Positions 17,956 through 27,119 of a stretch of DNA of 64,000 bases are shown piece by piece. Numbering within the stretch: the stretch's first letter is position 1; every line of letters starts with the position of its first letter. Made by a program: the position numbers and the translations under genes. Below the pieces are notes generated by a model. The model worked only from the letters and a program-made list of their open reading frames with translations, was not told the DNA's origin and ran no database searches. The DNA is taken from positions 3,658,001-3,722,000 of the forward strand of contig NZ_CP155793.1 of the NCBI RefSeq assembly GCF_039729145.1, given 5' to 3'. This DNA comes from Microbacterium sp. SY138. GTDB lineage: Bacteria; Actinomycetota; Actinomycetes; Actinomycetales; Microbacteriaceae.

Positions 17956-18357
17956 ATGCGCTTCATCATCCGCGTCGTCGTCAACGCCTTCGCCCTCTGG
18001 GTCGTCACGCTCATCCCCGCTCTGCAGGTCGTGATCACCGCTTTCCCGCCCGGCGAGACGCTGCAGCTGGTGCTGACCCTGCTCGCGGTGGCCGCGATCT
18101 TCGCCCTCGTGAACACGATCATCGGCACCGTGGTGAAGATCGTCGCGTTCCCGCTCTACATCATCACGTTCGGGCTGATCGGGTTCCTGATCAACGGCTT
18201 CCTGCTGTGGCTGACGGCCTGGATCACGAGTGGCTTCGGCTGGGGCCTGACGGTCGGCGACTTCTGGTGGGGCGTGGTGGCCGCGCTCATCATCTCGATC
18301 ATCAACGGCATCTTCGGCTTCATCCTGCGCCCGCAGAGCAAGAGCCGCCGCGACTGA
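17956..18357 (+). CDS. Small membrane protein of the phage-holin-like 4TM family (YvlD type)
   Basis: 133 aa with four hydrophobic helices (about 5-30, 38-60, 62-88, 95-125) and a basic C-terminal RPQSKSRRD. Matches the PF04020-type proteins named after mycobacterial phage holins but found in many chromosomes with no lytic role. There are no phage genes nearby, so it is not evidence of a prophage. No strong Shine-Dalgarno; start ATG at 17956. Function unknown. Confidence 0.8.
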   Translation: MRFIIRVVVNAFALWVVTLIPALQVVITAFPPGETLQLVLTLLAVAAIFALVNTIIGTVVKIVAFPLYIITFGLIGFLINGFLLWLTAWITSGFGWGLTVGDFWWGVVAALIISIINGIFGFILRPQSKSRRD

Positions 18358-18412
18358 GAAAGCGCGCTCCTCCAGCCGCTCGAAAGCAGCCGGCTGATCT
18401 CGAAGTCGGTCA

Positions 18413-19729
18413 TCACCCCTTTCGCTCGGCGTGGTACTCGGTCCGCTCGACCTCGACCGCCTGGCCGAGCTCGTCCCAGTACTCGTCGAGAGCCTCGGCG
18501 CGGGGATCGCCCGACGCATCCACCATCTCCGCTGTCTCGATGTAGGTCTCGAGATGGTGGGTCTGCAGCGTCAGGTCCTGCATCCCGTCGTGCGGATCCC
18601 CTTCGCGCGAGGCCGTGAAGCTGTCGGGGGATCCCGTGCCGGCCGCGGAGCCCCCGGCGGCGAGCGCCGAGACGACGTCGTCGGTGTGGCGGAGCTGGAT
18701 CAGGGTCTGATCCTCTCCGAGCGTCGGTTCGGTCGGGCTCCCCGCGGTCAGCTGCATCGACACCTCGAAATCGCTCTCCATCGCGAGATGGGCGGCGATC
18801 ATCCCGCCCTGCGAATGCGCGACCACGTCGACCTGATCCCCCGGCCTCGCCCCCGCCGCGCCCAACGCGTCGACCGTGGCCTGATACGACGCCGATGCGC
18901 GGCCCTGATAGAGCTCGATGTTCGACTTCATGTCCCACGGCTCGGACTTCCCCGACCGCCACGGCAGGGACTCCTGAGTCCCGGCGACGTAGGCCACATA
19001 CCGGGTCGCCCCACCGACCATCGTGTATTTCTCGACCGCGACCTGCGAGGCCGCTCCCGGTATGCGACGGAATGCCGCAGCGAGGCCGGCAGGCGCATTC
19101 GGAGCCGACGTCTTCACGGGCATCACCTGCACGGGATCGGCCTTCCCCGCCAGCGTCATCCCCGGCCGGACCGTGCCGAGCCCGGATGCGACGCCCACCA
19201 TCGCCCCGGCGAGGAACAGCGGCGGGAGCGCCCCCGCCAGGTCGTACTGCTCGCCCAGTCCCTCGAATCGCCGCTCCTTCCAGCCGGCCACCAGCCACTC
19301 GGCCATGGTCCCGATCCGTTCGTCATCGGCGACGAGCCGGTCGGCGCGCGCCTGCACGGCGCTCGCCGCCGCGGCATCGGTGAGGGCGAGCGCCTCCGCC
19401 TGCGCGCGCAGCTCGACCACCTCGAACGCGTCAGCCATCACCAGGGTTCCCGTGCAGGCGTTCTCGATCTCGACGCACAGTTCATCGATCCGCTCGACAC
19501 TCCGTTGCAGTGCACCGACATCGACTCCCGAACCGGTCTCCGGCGCCGAGGAGATGAGCGCGTGTGCCCGGCGGACCGCGGCGCGTGCGTGTTCGTACTC
19601 CGACGCCACCGATCGCATCCGTGCCCCGAGATCGCGCAGCTGCTCGGTGTCGACGGCGATCGCCCCGCCGTGATCGATGCTCAATCCCCCGCCATCCGCC
19701 GACGGTTCCCTGCCTGCGACCATGCTCAT
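18413..19729 (-). CDS. WXG100-like N-terminus fused to alpha/beta hydrolase-like domain
   Basis: 438 aa without signal peptide. Residues about 20-150 are helical with a pattern like ESX/WXG100 partner domains (EQLRDLGARMRSVASEYEHA). A hydrophobic Gly/Ala stretch near 170-190 follows, then a hydrolase-like region with the nucleophile elbow AHSQGG, an HTDDVV segment and a C-terminal HHLETYIETAEM His. It is likely a cell-surface or type VII-exported lipase/esterase-like protein (inference). Transcribed after a small 85-aa gene with a 22-bp gap. Specific substrate unknown. Confidence 0.65.
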   Translation of the reverse strand: MSMVAGREPSADGGGLSIDHGGAIAVDTEQLRDLGARMRSVASEYEHARAAVRRAHALISSAPETGSGVDVGALQRSVERIDELCVEIENACTGTLVMADAFEVVELRAQAEALALTDAAAASAVQARADRLVADDERIGTMAEWLVAGWKERRFEGLGEQYDLAGALPPLFLAGAMVGVASGLGTVRPGMTLAGKADPVQVMPVKTSAPNAPAGLAAAFRRIPGAASQVAVEKYTMVGGATRYVAYVAGTQESLPWRSGKSEPWDMKSNIELYQGRASASYQATVDALGAAGARPGDQVDVVAHSQGGMIAAHLAMESDFEVSMQLTAGSPTEPTLGEDQTLIQLRHTDDVVSALAAGGSAAGTGSPDSFTASREGDPHDGMQDLTLQTHHLETYIETAEMVDASGDPRAEALDEYWDELGQAVEVERTEYHAERKG

Positions 19730-19751
19730 TCCGCCGCGCTCATTCCGCCGC

Positions 19752-20009
19752 TCATGCCGCCCCGCCGAGTTCCCATCTCCGCACCGAGAGGTGTCCGATC
19801 TCGACTCCGGTGTCGTCGCGCAGCCGTTCGAGCAACGCGTTCAGCGCGCGGAACCTCTCGGACTGCCAGTCGGAGCGATCGGTGAGCGCGACCAGAGTCG
19901 CCCCGGATTCTTCGAGCGTGGAGATCGCCTCTCCGATCTCCTGGGAGGCGAGAAGCAGGTCGCCGAGGTGCGCGGAGCCGACATCGAGGATGTTGACGAA
20001 CGAGTACAT
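19752..20009 (-). CDS. Hypothetical small protein paired with the WXG-type hydrolase
   Basis: 85 aa from ATG 20009 (MYSFVNILDVGSAHLGDLLL); the open frame runs further upstream to 20333 but that part is antisense to the phosphatase gene. The sequence is amphipathic and acidic with a Trp/Arg-rich end and no TM segment. I do not recognise a family. Its place directly before the WXG-type hydrolase, same strand, suggests a partner, perhaps an export or immunity factor (speculative). Confidence 0.55.
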   Translation of the reverse strand: MYSFVNILDVGSAHLGDLLLASQEIGEAISTLEESGATLVALTDRSDWQSERFRALNALLERLRDDTGVEIGHLSVRRWELGGAA

Positions 20010-20154
20010 GGCCCCAGCTTCCGGGATCACGGGCTTCTCGCCCTGCCCGATCGCCGCGAACGGTGGAGAGATGGATGCCCGGTCAGGGTGTGCAGAGGAT
20101 CGCGCGAGGCGGTGCGCGCTGTGCAGGAGGCCCGCGGCCGGGCAGAATGTAGGT

Positions 20155-20667
20155 GTGACATCCCCGGATCCCTTCCGCGTGATCTTCGTCTGCACGGGGA
20201 ACATCTGCCGCTCTCCCATGGCCGAGGTCGTCTTCCGCGACCTCGCCGAGCGGCAGGGACTCGGCCCGCGCATCGTCTCGCGCAGCGCCGGAACAGGCGA
20301 CTGGCATCTCGGCGAGCGCGCCGACCACCGCACGATCGATTCCCTGGCCCGTCGCGGTTACGACGGCTCCCAGCACCGCGCCCGCCAGTTCACCGCCGCG
20401 GCCTTCGCGGACAACGACCTCGTCGTGGCCCTCGATCGCACGCACGAGCGCATCCTGCGGGAATGGGCGCACGACGAGGACGAGGAGGGGAAGGTCACCC
20501 TGCTTCTCGCCTTCGACCCGAACGCCACGACCCATGACGTGCCCGACCCCTACTACGCGGGCGCGGAGATGTTCGATTCCGTGCTCGGTATGATTGAGGC
20601 GGCGACTCGGGGCCTGTTCCGCCAGCTCGAACCCGCTCTGCGTCTCCCCCGCACGCCCCGCATCTGA
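20155..20667 (+). CDS. Low molecular weight protein-tyrosine phosphatase
   Basis: 170 aa from GTG 20155. The P-loop VCTGNICRSPMAEVVF (C-x5-R-S with catalytic Cys near residue 13) is at the N-terminus and the general-acid loop DVPDPYY lies near the C-terminus, as in LMW-PTPs. Cytosolic dephosphorylation of tyrosyl proteins. Divergent from the WXG pair and followed after 23 bp by purB, probably in one transcript. Open frames extending upstream to 19564 are shadows. Confidence 0.92.
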   Translation: MTSPDPFRVIFVCTGNICRSPMAEVVFRDLAERQGLGPRIVSRSAGTGDWHLGERADHRTIDSLARRGYDGSQHRARQFTAAAFADNDLVVALDRTHERILREWAHDEDEEGKVTLLLAFDPNATTHDVPDPYYAGAEMFDSVLGMIEAATRGLFRQLEPALRLPRTPRI

Positions 20668-20690
20668 GGGGCCCGATCAGGAGGACTCCC

Positions 20691-22073
20691 CTGACTTTCC
20701 AGCCTTCGCTCCCGCCGCAGCCCCTGAGCCCGCTCGACGGTCGCTACCGCGGCGCCGTCACCGGTCTCGCCGACTTCCTGTCCGAGGCCGGCCTGAACCG
20801 GGCGCGCGTCGAGGTCGAGGTCGAGTGGCTGATCGCCCTCACCGACCGCTCGCTGTTCGAGACCTCGCCGCTGCCGGAGTCGGACAAGGAGCGCTTGCGC
20901 GCCCTCTACCGCGACTTCGGTCAGGCCGAGATCGACTGGCTCGCCGAGAAGGAAGCCGTCACCCAGCACGACGTGAAGGCGATCGAGTACCTCGTGCGCG
21001 ATCGACTCTCGACGCTCGGACTCGACGGCATCGCCGAACTCACGCACTTCGCGGCCACGAGTGAAGACATCAACTCCGCCTCCTACGCCCTCACCGTGAA
21101 GCGCGCTGTCGAGGAGGTCTGGCTCCCGGCCCTCGACACCGTGATCGCGAAGCTCCGCGAGCTCGCCGTCGAGCACGCCGACGCCGCGATGCTCTCGCGC
21201 ACGCACGGCCAGCCCGCGACGCCCTCGACGATGGGCAAGGAGCTCGCGGTGTTCGCCTGGCGCCTCGAGCGGGTGCGCGGTCAGATCGCCGCCTCCGACT
21301 ACCTGGCCAAGTTCTCCGGCGCGACCGGCACCTGGTCTGCGCACCTGGCCGCAGACCCCGACGCCGACTGGCCGACCATCGCCCGCGAGTACATCGAGGG
21401 CCTGGGGCTCGGCTTCAACATCCTCACCACCCAGATCGAGTCGCACGACTGGCAGGTCGAGCTGTACGACCGCGTGCGTCACGCCGGCGGCATCCTGCAC
21501 AACCTCGCCACCGATATCTGGACCTACATCTCGCTCGGCTACTTCGCGCAGATCCCGGTCGCCGGGGCCACCGGTTCGTCGACGATGCCGCACAAGATCA
21601 ACCCGATCCGGTTCGAGAACGCCGAGGCGAACCTCGAGATCTCGGGCGCCCTGCTCGCATCGCTCGGCCAGACGCTGGTCACCAGCCGCCTGCAGCGCGA
21701 CCTGACCGACTCGACCACGCAGCGCAACATCGGCGTGGCTTTCGGGCACTCGCTGCTCGCGCTCGACAACCTGCGCCGCGGCCTGAACGCGATCTCGCTG
21801 TCGCGCGACGTGCTGCTCGCCGACCTCGACGTGAACTGGGAGGTGCTGGCCGAGGCCATCCAGACCGTCATCCGCGCCGAGGTCGTCGCCGGACGCTCCA
21901 CGATCACCGACCCGTACGCACTCCTCAAGGAGCTGACACGCGGCCACAGGGTGGGCGCGGCCGACCTCGCCGAGTTCGTGCAGGGTCTCGAGATCGGCGA
22001 CGCCGCCAAGCAGCGCCTGCTCGCGCTGACCCCGGCGACGTACACGGGTATCGCAGAGAAGCTCGCGCAGTAG
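20691..22073 (+). CDS. purB: Adenylosuccinate lyase, apparent CTG start
   Basis: 460 aa if translation begins at CTG 20691 (M/L-TFQPSLPPQPLSPLDGRYR). An ideal AGGAGG (20679-20684) is 6 bases upstream, no ATG/GTG/TTG occurs in frame before 20895, and the conserved PLDGRYR N-terminus would be lost with that later TTG. Lyase-superfamily signature SSTMPHKINPIRFENAE and the catalytic HDVKAIEYLV and RTHGQPATPSTMGKE regions are present. Acts twice in purine biosynthesis (SAICAR to AICAR, adenylosuccinate to AMP). Convergent with the MFS gene. Confidence 0.93.
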   Translation: MTFQPSLPPQPLSPLDGRYRGAVTGLADFLSEAGLNRARVEVEVEWLIALTDRSLFETSPLPESDKERLRALYRDFGQAEIDWLAEKEAVTQHDVKAIEYLVRDRLSTLGLDGIAELTHFAATSEDINSASYALTVKRAVEEVWLPALDTVIAKLRELAVEHADAAMLSRTHGQPATPSTMGKELAVFAWRLERVRGQIAASDYLAKFSGATGTWSAHLAADPDADWPTIAREYIEGLGLGFNILTTQIESHDWQVELYDRVRHAGGILHNLATDIWTYISLGYFAQIPVAGATGSSTMPHKINPIRFENAEANLEISGALLASLGQTLVTSRLQRDLTDSTTQRNIGVAFGHSLLALDNLRRGLNAISLSRDVLLADLDVNWEVLAEAIQTVIRAEVVAGRSTITDPYALLKELTRGHRVGAADLAEFVQGLEIGDAAKQRLLALTPATYTGIAEKLAQ

Positions 22074-22149
22074 CCGCGAGGCTGAGCCCGACTCCTCACC
22101 CAGTCGCCGTCACGATCGACGAGTGCACGGGCGCAGGAAGGCGCGCGGG

Positions 22150-23604
22150 CTAGGGGGCTGACTCTCCGGAGCGCTCCTCGACACTGTCCTTCGGCATGAA
22201 GGCGGCGGCGAGCAGGGTGAGCACCGCGGTCACGGCGACCGCGACGAACACCCACACCGACGCATGGATGATCGTGCCGGGATCGTCGGGACCGACGCCC
22301 TGCGCGATCACGGCATTGGAGATCGCCCCGAACACGGCCACGCCGACAGCGCTCCCGGCCGAGCGCGCGAACGCGTTCATGCCCGTCACCGCCCCGCGCT
22401 CGCCCCAGCCGACCGAGGCCTGCGCAGCGATCAGCGTCGGCGCCGCACTCCATCCGAGCCCGAAGCCGAAGAGGAACGCGATGCCGGCGATCACGAACGG
22501 ATTCGGCCACGAGGCGACGGAGGCCAGGGCGATGGCGGCGACCGTCGTGATGCTCATGCCGATCAACGTGGTGCGGCGGAAGCCGATGCGCAGGTACAGG
22601 CGTCCCGCGTTCGCGGCGGCGAGCGGCCAGCCGAGCGTCAGAGCGGCGACCGCGAGACCGGAGAGCAACGGGGCGATGCCGGTGGACCCTTCGAGGTAGG
22701 CCGGAGCGAAGCTGGTGACACCGAGCATCAGCGCGCCGACACCGAGCGACACGATCGTGGTGGTGAGGATGAGCCGTCGACCCGCGAGGCGCAGGTCGAC
22801 GATCGGCTCGGCGACGCGGCGCTCGACGAACCCGAAGGCGATCAGCGCGATCACTCCCAGGCCGAAGCAGAGGGCGCTCTGCACCGACAGCCACGCCCAG
22901 GCGTTCCCGCCCTCGAGCATGCCGAGGATGAGCGCGGTCAGCCCGATCGTGAGCAGCACCGCTCCCCCGTAATCGATGCTGTGCTTCTGGGTCTGCTTCT
23001 GCTCCTTGTAGTTGCGCAGCAGCATCCATCCGGCGATCAGACAGAGCGGGATGTTGATCCAGAAGATCCACCGCCAGGCGTCGAACTGCGCGAAGATCCC
23101 CCCGACCGCCGGGCCGACGACCGACGAGATCGCCCAGACGCTCGCGACGTATCCCTGCACCTTGGCACGTTCGGCGACGGTGTAGATGTCGCCGACGATG
23201 GTCATCGACATCGGTGCGACGGCACCGGCGCCGATGCCCTGGATGATGCGGAACACGATCAGCGCGGGCATGCTCCACGCGAATCCGCAGAGGATGGAGC
23301 CGAGCAGGAACAGGGCGATGCCGAGCAGGATGATCGGCTTGCGTCCGACGGTGTCCGCGAAGCGGGAGTAGATGGGGACGCTCACGGCCTGTGCCAGGAG
23401 GTACACCGAGAACAGCCACGGGAACTGCTGGTAGCTGCCGAGGTCGCGGACGATGCTGGGCACGGCGGTCGCGAGGATCGTGGCGTCGATCGCGATCAGG
23501 CCGGTGGCCAGCATGAGCGCACCGAGAATGGGGCCCCGCTCCGACCGGAGTCCGATGGAGGCGCGGTCGACGGAGGCAGTCACTCCAGGAACAAGCCGAT
23601 CCAC
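22150..23604 (-). CDS. MFS drug:H+ antiporter, DHA2 (14-TM) family
   Basis: 484 aa, about 14 TM segments. Carries DATILATAVPSIVRDLG in TM1 (motif D1 of DHA2), the TVGRKPIILLG loop (motif A) and the IQGIGAGAVAPMS segment (motif C-like region). EmrB/QacA-type exporter of unknown compounds, proton-driven. No regulator adjoins it; a 70-bp gap with a strong hairpin separates it from the GH95 gene upstream. ATG at 23604 chosen; a shorter start at a later Met cannot be excluded. Confidence 0.87.
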   Translation of the reverse strand: MDRLVPGVTASVDRASIGLRSERGPILGALMLATGLIAIDATILATAVPSIVRDLGSYQQFPWLFSVYLLAQAVSVPIYSRFADTVGRKPIILLGIALFLLGSILCGFAWSMPALIVFRIIQGIGAGAVAPMSMTIVGDIYTVAERAKVQGYVASVWAISSVVGPAVGGIFAQFDAWRWIFWINIPLCLIAGWMLLRNYKEQKQTQKHSIDYGGAVLLTIGLTALILGMLEGGNAWAWLSVQSALCFGLGVIALIAFGFVERRVAEPIVDLRLAGRRLILTTTIVSLGVGALMLGVTSFAPAYLEGSTGIAPLLSGLAVAALTLGWPLAAANAGRLYLRIGFRRTTLIGMSITTVAAIALASVASWPNPFVIAGIAFLFGFGLGWSAAPTLIAAQASVGWGERGAVTGMNAFARSAGSAVGVAVFGAISNAVIAQGVGPDDPGTIIHASVWVFVAVAVTAVLTLLAAAFMPKDSVEERSGESAP

Positions 23605-23633
23605 CGCAGCGGTATTCCGGATTCATGCGGGAT

Positions 23634-23670
23634 GGCGGCACCGACGTCGCCCTCCGACGTCGGTGCCGCC
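23634..23670 (-). terminator. Stem-loop terminator after the GH95 gene
   Basis: Perfect 15-bp arms 23634-23648 (GGCGGCACCGACGTC) and 23656-23670 with a 7-base loop, starting 5 bp after the GH95 stop on its coding strand. There is no T-tract, as is usual for GC-rich actinobacterial terminators. Confidence 0.8.
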
Positions 23671-23674
23671 GGGG

Positions 23675-26600
23675 TCAGTGCGCCGGGCCGAGGTCGCGCA
23701 TGGGCTTGCCGTTCTTCGGGTTGCCCGGCTTCACCTTGCGACGTTCTCCGTTCACGACCACGATCACGTTGCTCATGTTCGGTGCCCGATCGGCGACGAC
23801 GTCGTAGGCGACGACCTTCCCGTCCCGCCACGTGCAGTCCACCCGGTATCCGCCCCGTGCGCGGAGCCCGGCGAACGATCCGCTCACCGCCCAGTCCGCG
23901 GGGACGGCGGGCAGCAGCCGGATGACGTCGCCATGACTCTGCACGAGCATCTCCGCGATCGCGCCGACGATGCCGTAGTTGCCGTCGAGCTGGAACGGCG
24001 GATGGTTCGCCCACAGGTTCTGCAGGATGTTGTACGTGAGCAGGCCGCGCACCATGATGCCTGCCCGCTCGGCGTCGCCCAGGCGCGCGAAGAGTCCCGC
24101 GCGCCACGGCCAGGTCCAGGAACGGCGACTGTCGCCCGAGACCGTGGCAGCGGTGAACGGCACGCCCTCCTTCTCACCGCAACGCGCCTTGAGTGAGACC
24201 AGTGCCGCCGCCGAGAGCTCCGGAGTGTCCGGAGTGATCTGGCGCCCCGGGTACACGGCGAACAGGTGCGAGGTGTGCCGATGGATGTCGTTCGGGTCGT
24301 CGCGGTCGGTCTGCCACTCCTGGAGCTGCCCCCAGCGGCCGATCTTGTTCGGGGCCAGGCGCTGCTGCATGTCGGCGATCGTCCCCTGGTACTTCTTGTC
24401 GACGCCGAGGGCCTTCGCGCATTCGAGGTAGTTCTGGAAGAGGTCCCAGATGATCTGCTGATCGTGCATCACCCCGTCTTCGCGCGGGCCGTGCTCGGGA
24501 GACCAGCCCATCGGTGCGACTAGGGTGCCGTCGGGGAGCTCTTTGAGCTGGTCCTCCCAGAACTGGCAGATCTCCTTGATCAGCGGGTAGGCCAGATCGC
24601 GCAGGTACTTCTTGTCCTGCGTGAACGCCCAGTGCTCGTAGAGGTGCTGCGCATACCAGGCGCTGGCGATCGTGTTCCACTCCCACGCGTTGCCGCCGAA
24701 GATGCTCTGCGAGGTGCGGGCGGTCCACCCGCGCACGTCGGCACCGAACGCGTTCCGCGTGGCGATTCTGCTGGGCACGGCCACCTCACGGATGAAGGTC
24801 GCGAGGGCCTCGTGCGACTCCGGGAGGTCGGCGGTCTCGGCCCCCCAGTAGTTCATCTGGATGTTGATGTTCGTGTGGTAGTCGCTGGCCCATGCCGGCT
24901 GATTGCTGTTGTTCCACAGTCCCTGGAGGTTGGCGGGCAGCCCGCCGGGCTTCGACGAGCTGAGGAGCAGATAACGCCCGTAGGCGTAGAGCGTCTGCTC
25001 CAGCGTCGGGTCGGCCTCGCCCGTGCCGTAGCGGAGCAGTCGACGGTCGGTGGGCATCGCCATCACGGCGCCGTCGGTGACCCCCCATTCGACCTTCGCG
25101 CGCTGCATGAGCTCGGAGACCTGCGCGGTGTGCGCCGAGCGGAGGCTCTTCCACGAGCGGGAGGCCGCCGCGTTCAGGGCCTTCTCGATCGCCGGCTGCG
25201 GCGCCGCACCGCGCCATCCGTGTGCGGCGCTCAGGCGGTAGTCGGTGCGGGCGTCGAGCAGCAGGGTGATGCTCGCGGCGCCGGAGACGCGCAGTCCGCC
25301 CTCGGCGGCGACCACCTCTCCGTCGGTCTCCGCGATGCGCACCGCGGCCGCGTGCGTGAGGTTGTTGGCCATGGTTCCGGCGAAGCCCATTCGGCGGCCG
25401 CCCGCGTCGACTGTCGTCGCGACGCCGTCCTGCTTCGAGACCAGGGTGATGAGAGCGGTGAGCGCACCGGGGCGGTCGGCGGTGAACCGCACCGCGATCA
25501 CGTCGGCATCCCGACTGGCGAACGCCTCACGCAGCACCGTGCCCTGTGCGGTGGCGAAGTGGGTGCTGTGGGTGCCGTCCGCGATGTCGAGCGCACGTCG
25601 GTAATCGACGACGGCGCGGGCTCCGGCGGTGCTGAAGCCACCGCCGGTGAAGGCGATGCCGCCGAGACGGAGCGCGCCGGGTGCGGAGAACGAGATGCGG
25701 TACATCGTGTAGGCGGTGGTGTTCGCGAACGAGAAGACCCGCCCGGTGCCGCGCTCCGGGAACGTCTCCCCGGTGCGCGTGTCGAGCGTCTTCCAGCCGA
25801 GCCCGTCGTCCGAGCCGGAGACCGTCCAGTCCCGCGGATCCTGTTCCGGCGCGTCGGGAGCACTCGTGAGCACGTAGCCGTTCAGGGCGAGCTTGGCGCT
25901 GAGCTCGACCTGCCAGACCGCCCCTGACCCGGTCGACGGAACCGCCCAGACGGTCGCGGGGTCGGCGTCCACGGTGCCGACGAGGGAGTCGGCGTGGCCG
26001 CTGGGCGACGACACGTAGACGGCGCTCCCCTGTGCGAGGTCGACCCCGCCGAGCGCGACCTCGGCGACCTGGAAGTGACTGACCCCCGCCTTCGGCGCGA
26101 AGACGAAGCGGTAGTGCGCGTACGCCGTCGTGTTCGCGAACGAGAAGCTCTTGGTCTGGAGCCGCTGCGGGAACGGCGCTTCAGCCCGCGTGTCGAGCGC
26201 GACCCAGGCCGCTCCATCGGCAGACCCTTCGAACCGCCAGTCCTGCGGATCGCGGGCGGGGACGTCGTTCGCGCTCGTGAGCGCGTAGGAGGAGACGGCG
26301 ACCGGCTCCGCGAGATCGGCCTGCCAGATCACCTCGGCGGGCGGCGCGATCAGACACCACTTCGTGGCCGGATTCCCGTCGAAGGTCTTCTCGACGCTCT
26401 CGCCACCCGATACCTCGTACGGGCCTCCCGGCGAGCTCACGACGGTGCGTGCGCCGAACGCGACGGTCACCTCGCCGAAGTCGCGGAACGAACCGAAACC
26501 GGTGACGCTGGTGTCGTACGCTCCGTCGGGCTGGCCGGCGAGCGCGTTGTCATAGTCGTTGACGCCGCCCCACAGGCTCTGCTCGCTGAACTGGATCACT

Positions 26601-26878
26601 TCGGCGTCCGGGTTCCCGAACAACTTCGCGCCGAGGCGCGCGTTGCCGATGGGGAGCGCCTGCGTCTCCCAGCTCGTCGCCGGGGTCGCGTACCAGAGGG
26701 CGTACGGCGAGAGCTGCGGACGCGGGATCGCACCGGCGGGGACGGCGCGCAGAGCGGCGTCCACCGAGAATGCGTTCGCAGCCGCAGGCCGAGCGGCCAG
26801 GAATTGAGGGACGAGCGGGGCGAGGAGGGCGAGGCCGCCCACCTGCAGCGCCTGTCGGCGGGAAATGGGGTCCATCAT
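23675..26878 (-). CDS. Exported GH95 alpha-L-fucosidase with two inserted discoidin-like modules
   Basis: 1067 aa from ATG 26878, which follows GGAGG by 9 bases; a Met at 26899 lacks a ribosome site. Twin-arginine signal SRRQALQVGG then an Ala-rich cleavage region. The GH95 N-terminal beta domain begins at LWYATPATSWETQALPIGNARLG, is interrupted at about 145-417 by two F5/8-type (discoidin-like) modules, and resumes at ARAVVDYRRALD. The (alpha/alpha)6 catalytic part shows GLPANLQGLWN and DYHTNINIQMNYW with the Asn residues of the family. Predicted to remove alpha-1,2-fucose (or L-galactose) outside the cell. Confidence 0.88.
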   Translation of the reverse strand: MMDPISRRQALQVGGLALLAPLVPQFLAARPAAANAFSVDAALRAVPAGAIPRPQLSPYALWYATPATSWETQALPIGNARLGAKLFGNPDAEVIQFSEQSLWGGVNDYDNALAGQPDGAYDTSVTGFGSFRDFGEVTVAFGARTVVSSPGGPYEVSGGESVEKTFDGNPATKWCLIAPPAEVIWQADLAEPVAVSSYALTSANDVPARDPQDWRFEGSADGAAWVALDTRAEAPFPQRLQTKSFSFANTTAYAHYRFVFAPKAGVSHFQVAEVALGGVDLAQGSAVYVSSPSGHADSLVGTVDADPATVWAVPSTGSGAVWQVELSAKLALNGYVLTSAPDAPEQDPRDWTVSGSDDGLGWKTLDTRTGETFPERGTGRVFSFANTTAYTMYRISFSAPGALRLGGIAFTGGGFSTAGARAVVDYRRALDIADGTHSTHFATAQGTVLREAFASRDADVIAVRFTADRPGALTALITLVSKQDGVATTVDAGGRRMGFAGTMANNLTHAAAVRIAETDGEVVAAEGGLRVSGAASITLLLDARTDYRLSAAHGWRGAAPQPAIEKALNAAASRSWKSLRSAHTAQVSELMQRAKVEWGVTDGAVMAMPTDRRLLRYGTGEADPTLEQTLYAYGRYLLLSSSKPGGLPANLQGLWNNSNQPAWASDYHTNINIQMNYWGAETADLPESHEALATFIREVAVPSRIATRNAFGADVRGWTARTSQSIFGGNAWEWNTIASAWYAQHLYEHWAFTQDKKYLRDLAYPLIKEICQFWEDQLKELPDGTLVAPMGWSPEHGPREDGVMHDQQIIWDLFQNYLECAKALGVDKKYQGTIADMQQRLAPNKIGRWGQLQEWQTDRDDPNDIHRHTSHLFAVYPGRQITPDTPELSAAALVSLKARCGEKEGVPFTAATVSGDSRRSWTWPWRAGLFARLGDAERAGIMVRGLLTYNILQNLWANHPPFQLDGNYGIVGAIAEMLVQSHGDVIRLLPAVPADWAVSGSFAGLRARGGYRVDCTWRDGKVVAYDVVADRAPNMSNVIVVVNGERRKVKPGNPKNGKPMRDLGPAH

Positions 26879-26975
26879 CACAGCAAACCTCCGGAGCATC
26901 GTTGATCATCTGGGGCCGTGCGGTCTCGCAACCGGTCGTGGATGCGGGGCGCGTCAAAAGTCAGTGTCCGACACG

Positions 26976-26990
26976 AGACATCGGATGTCT
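26976..26990. promoter_or_regulatory. 15-bp palindrome upstream of the GH95 gene
   Basis: AGACATCGGATGTCT, perfect 7-1-7 inverted repeat, 98 bp before the GH95 start in the intergenic region 26879-27119. Shape and size suit a GntR-type dimer site, but no such regulator is encoded in the window. Nothing else was recognised in this intergenic stretch. Confidence 0.5.
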
Positions 26991-27119
26991 AGAGACGATT
27001 GTCCAGAGGGTACGCCGAAAGTACCGGAGATCCGCGCGATTCAGAACGCCTGACGCGCTCTTTAATCGGATGTTAGATGGTCCCGTCGACGAGCAGATCC
27101 GCCGCTCCTGCGGAGCGCG

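Noticed and set aside
17956..18357. Phage holin annotation as sign of a prophage
   Set aside because: The protein belongs to a chromosomal holin-like family, and no integrase, capsid, terminase or lysin gene is in the window.
26876..26899. GH95 start at the ATG at 26899
   Set aside because: No ribosome site there, whereas GGAGG lies directly before 26878; the Tat signal is complete from the later start.
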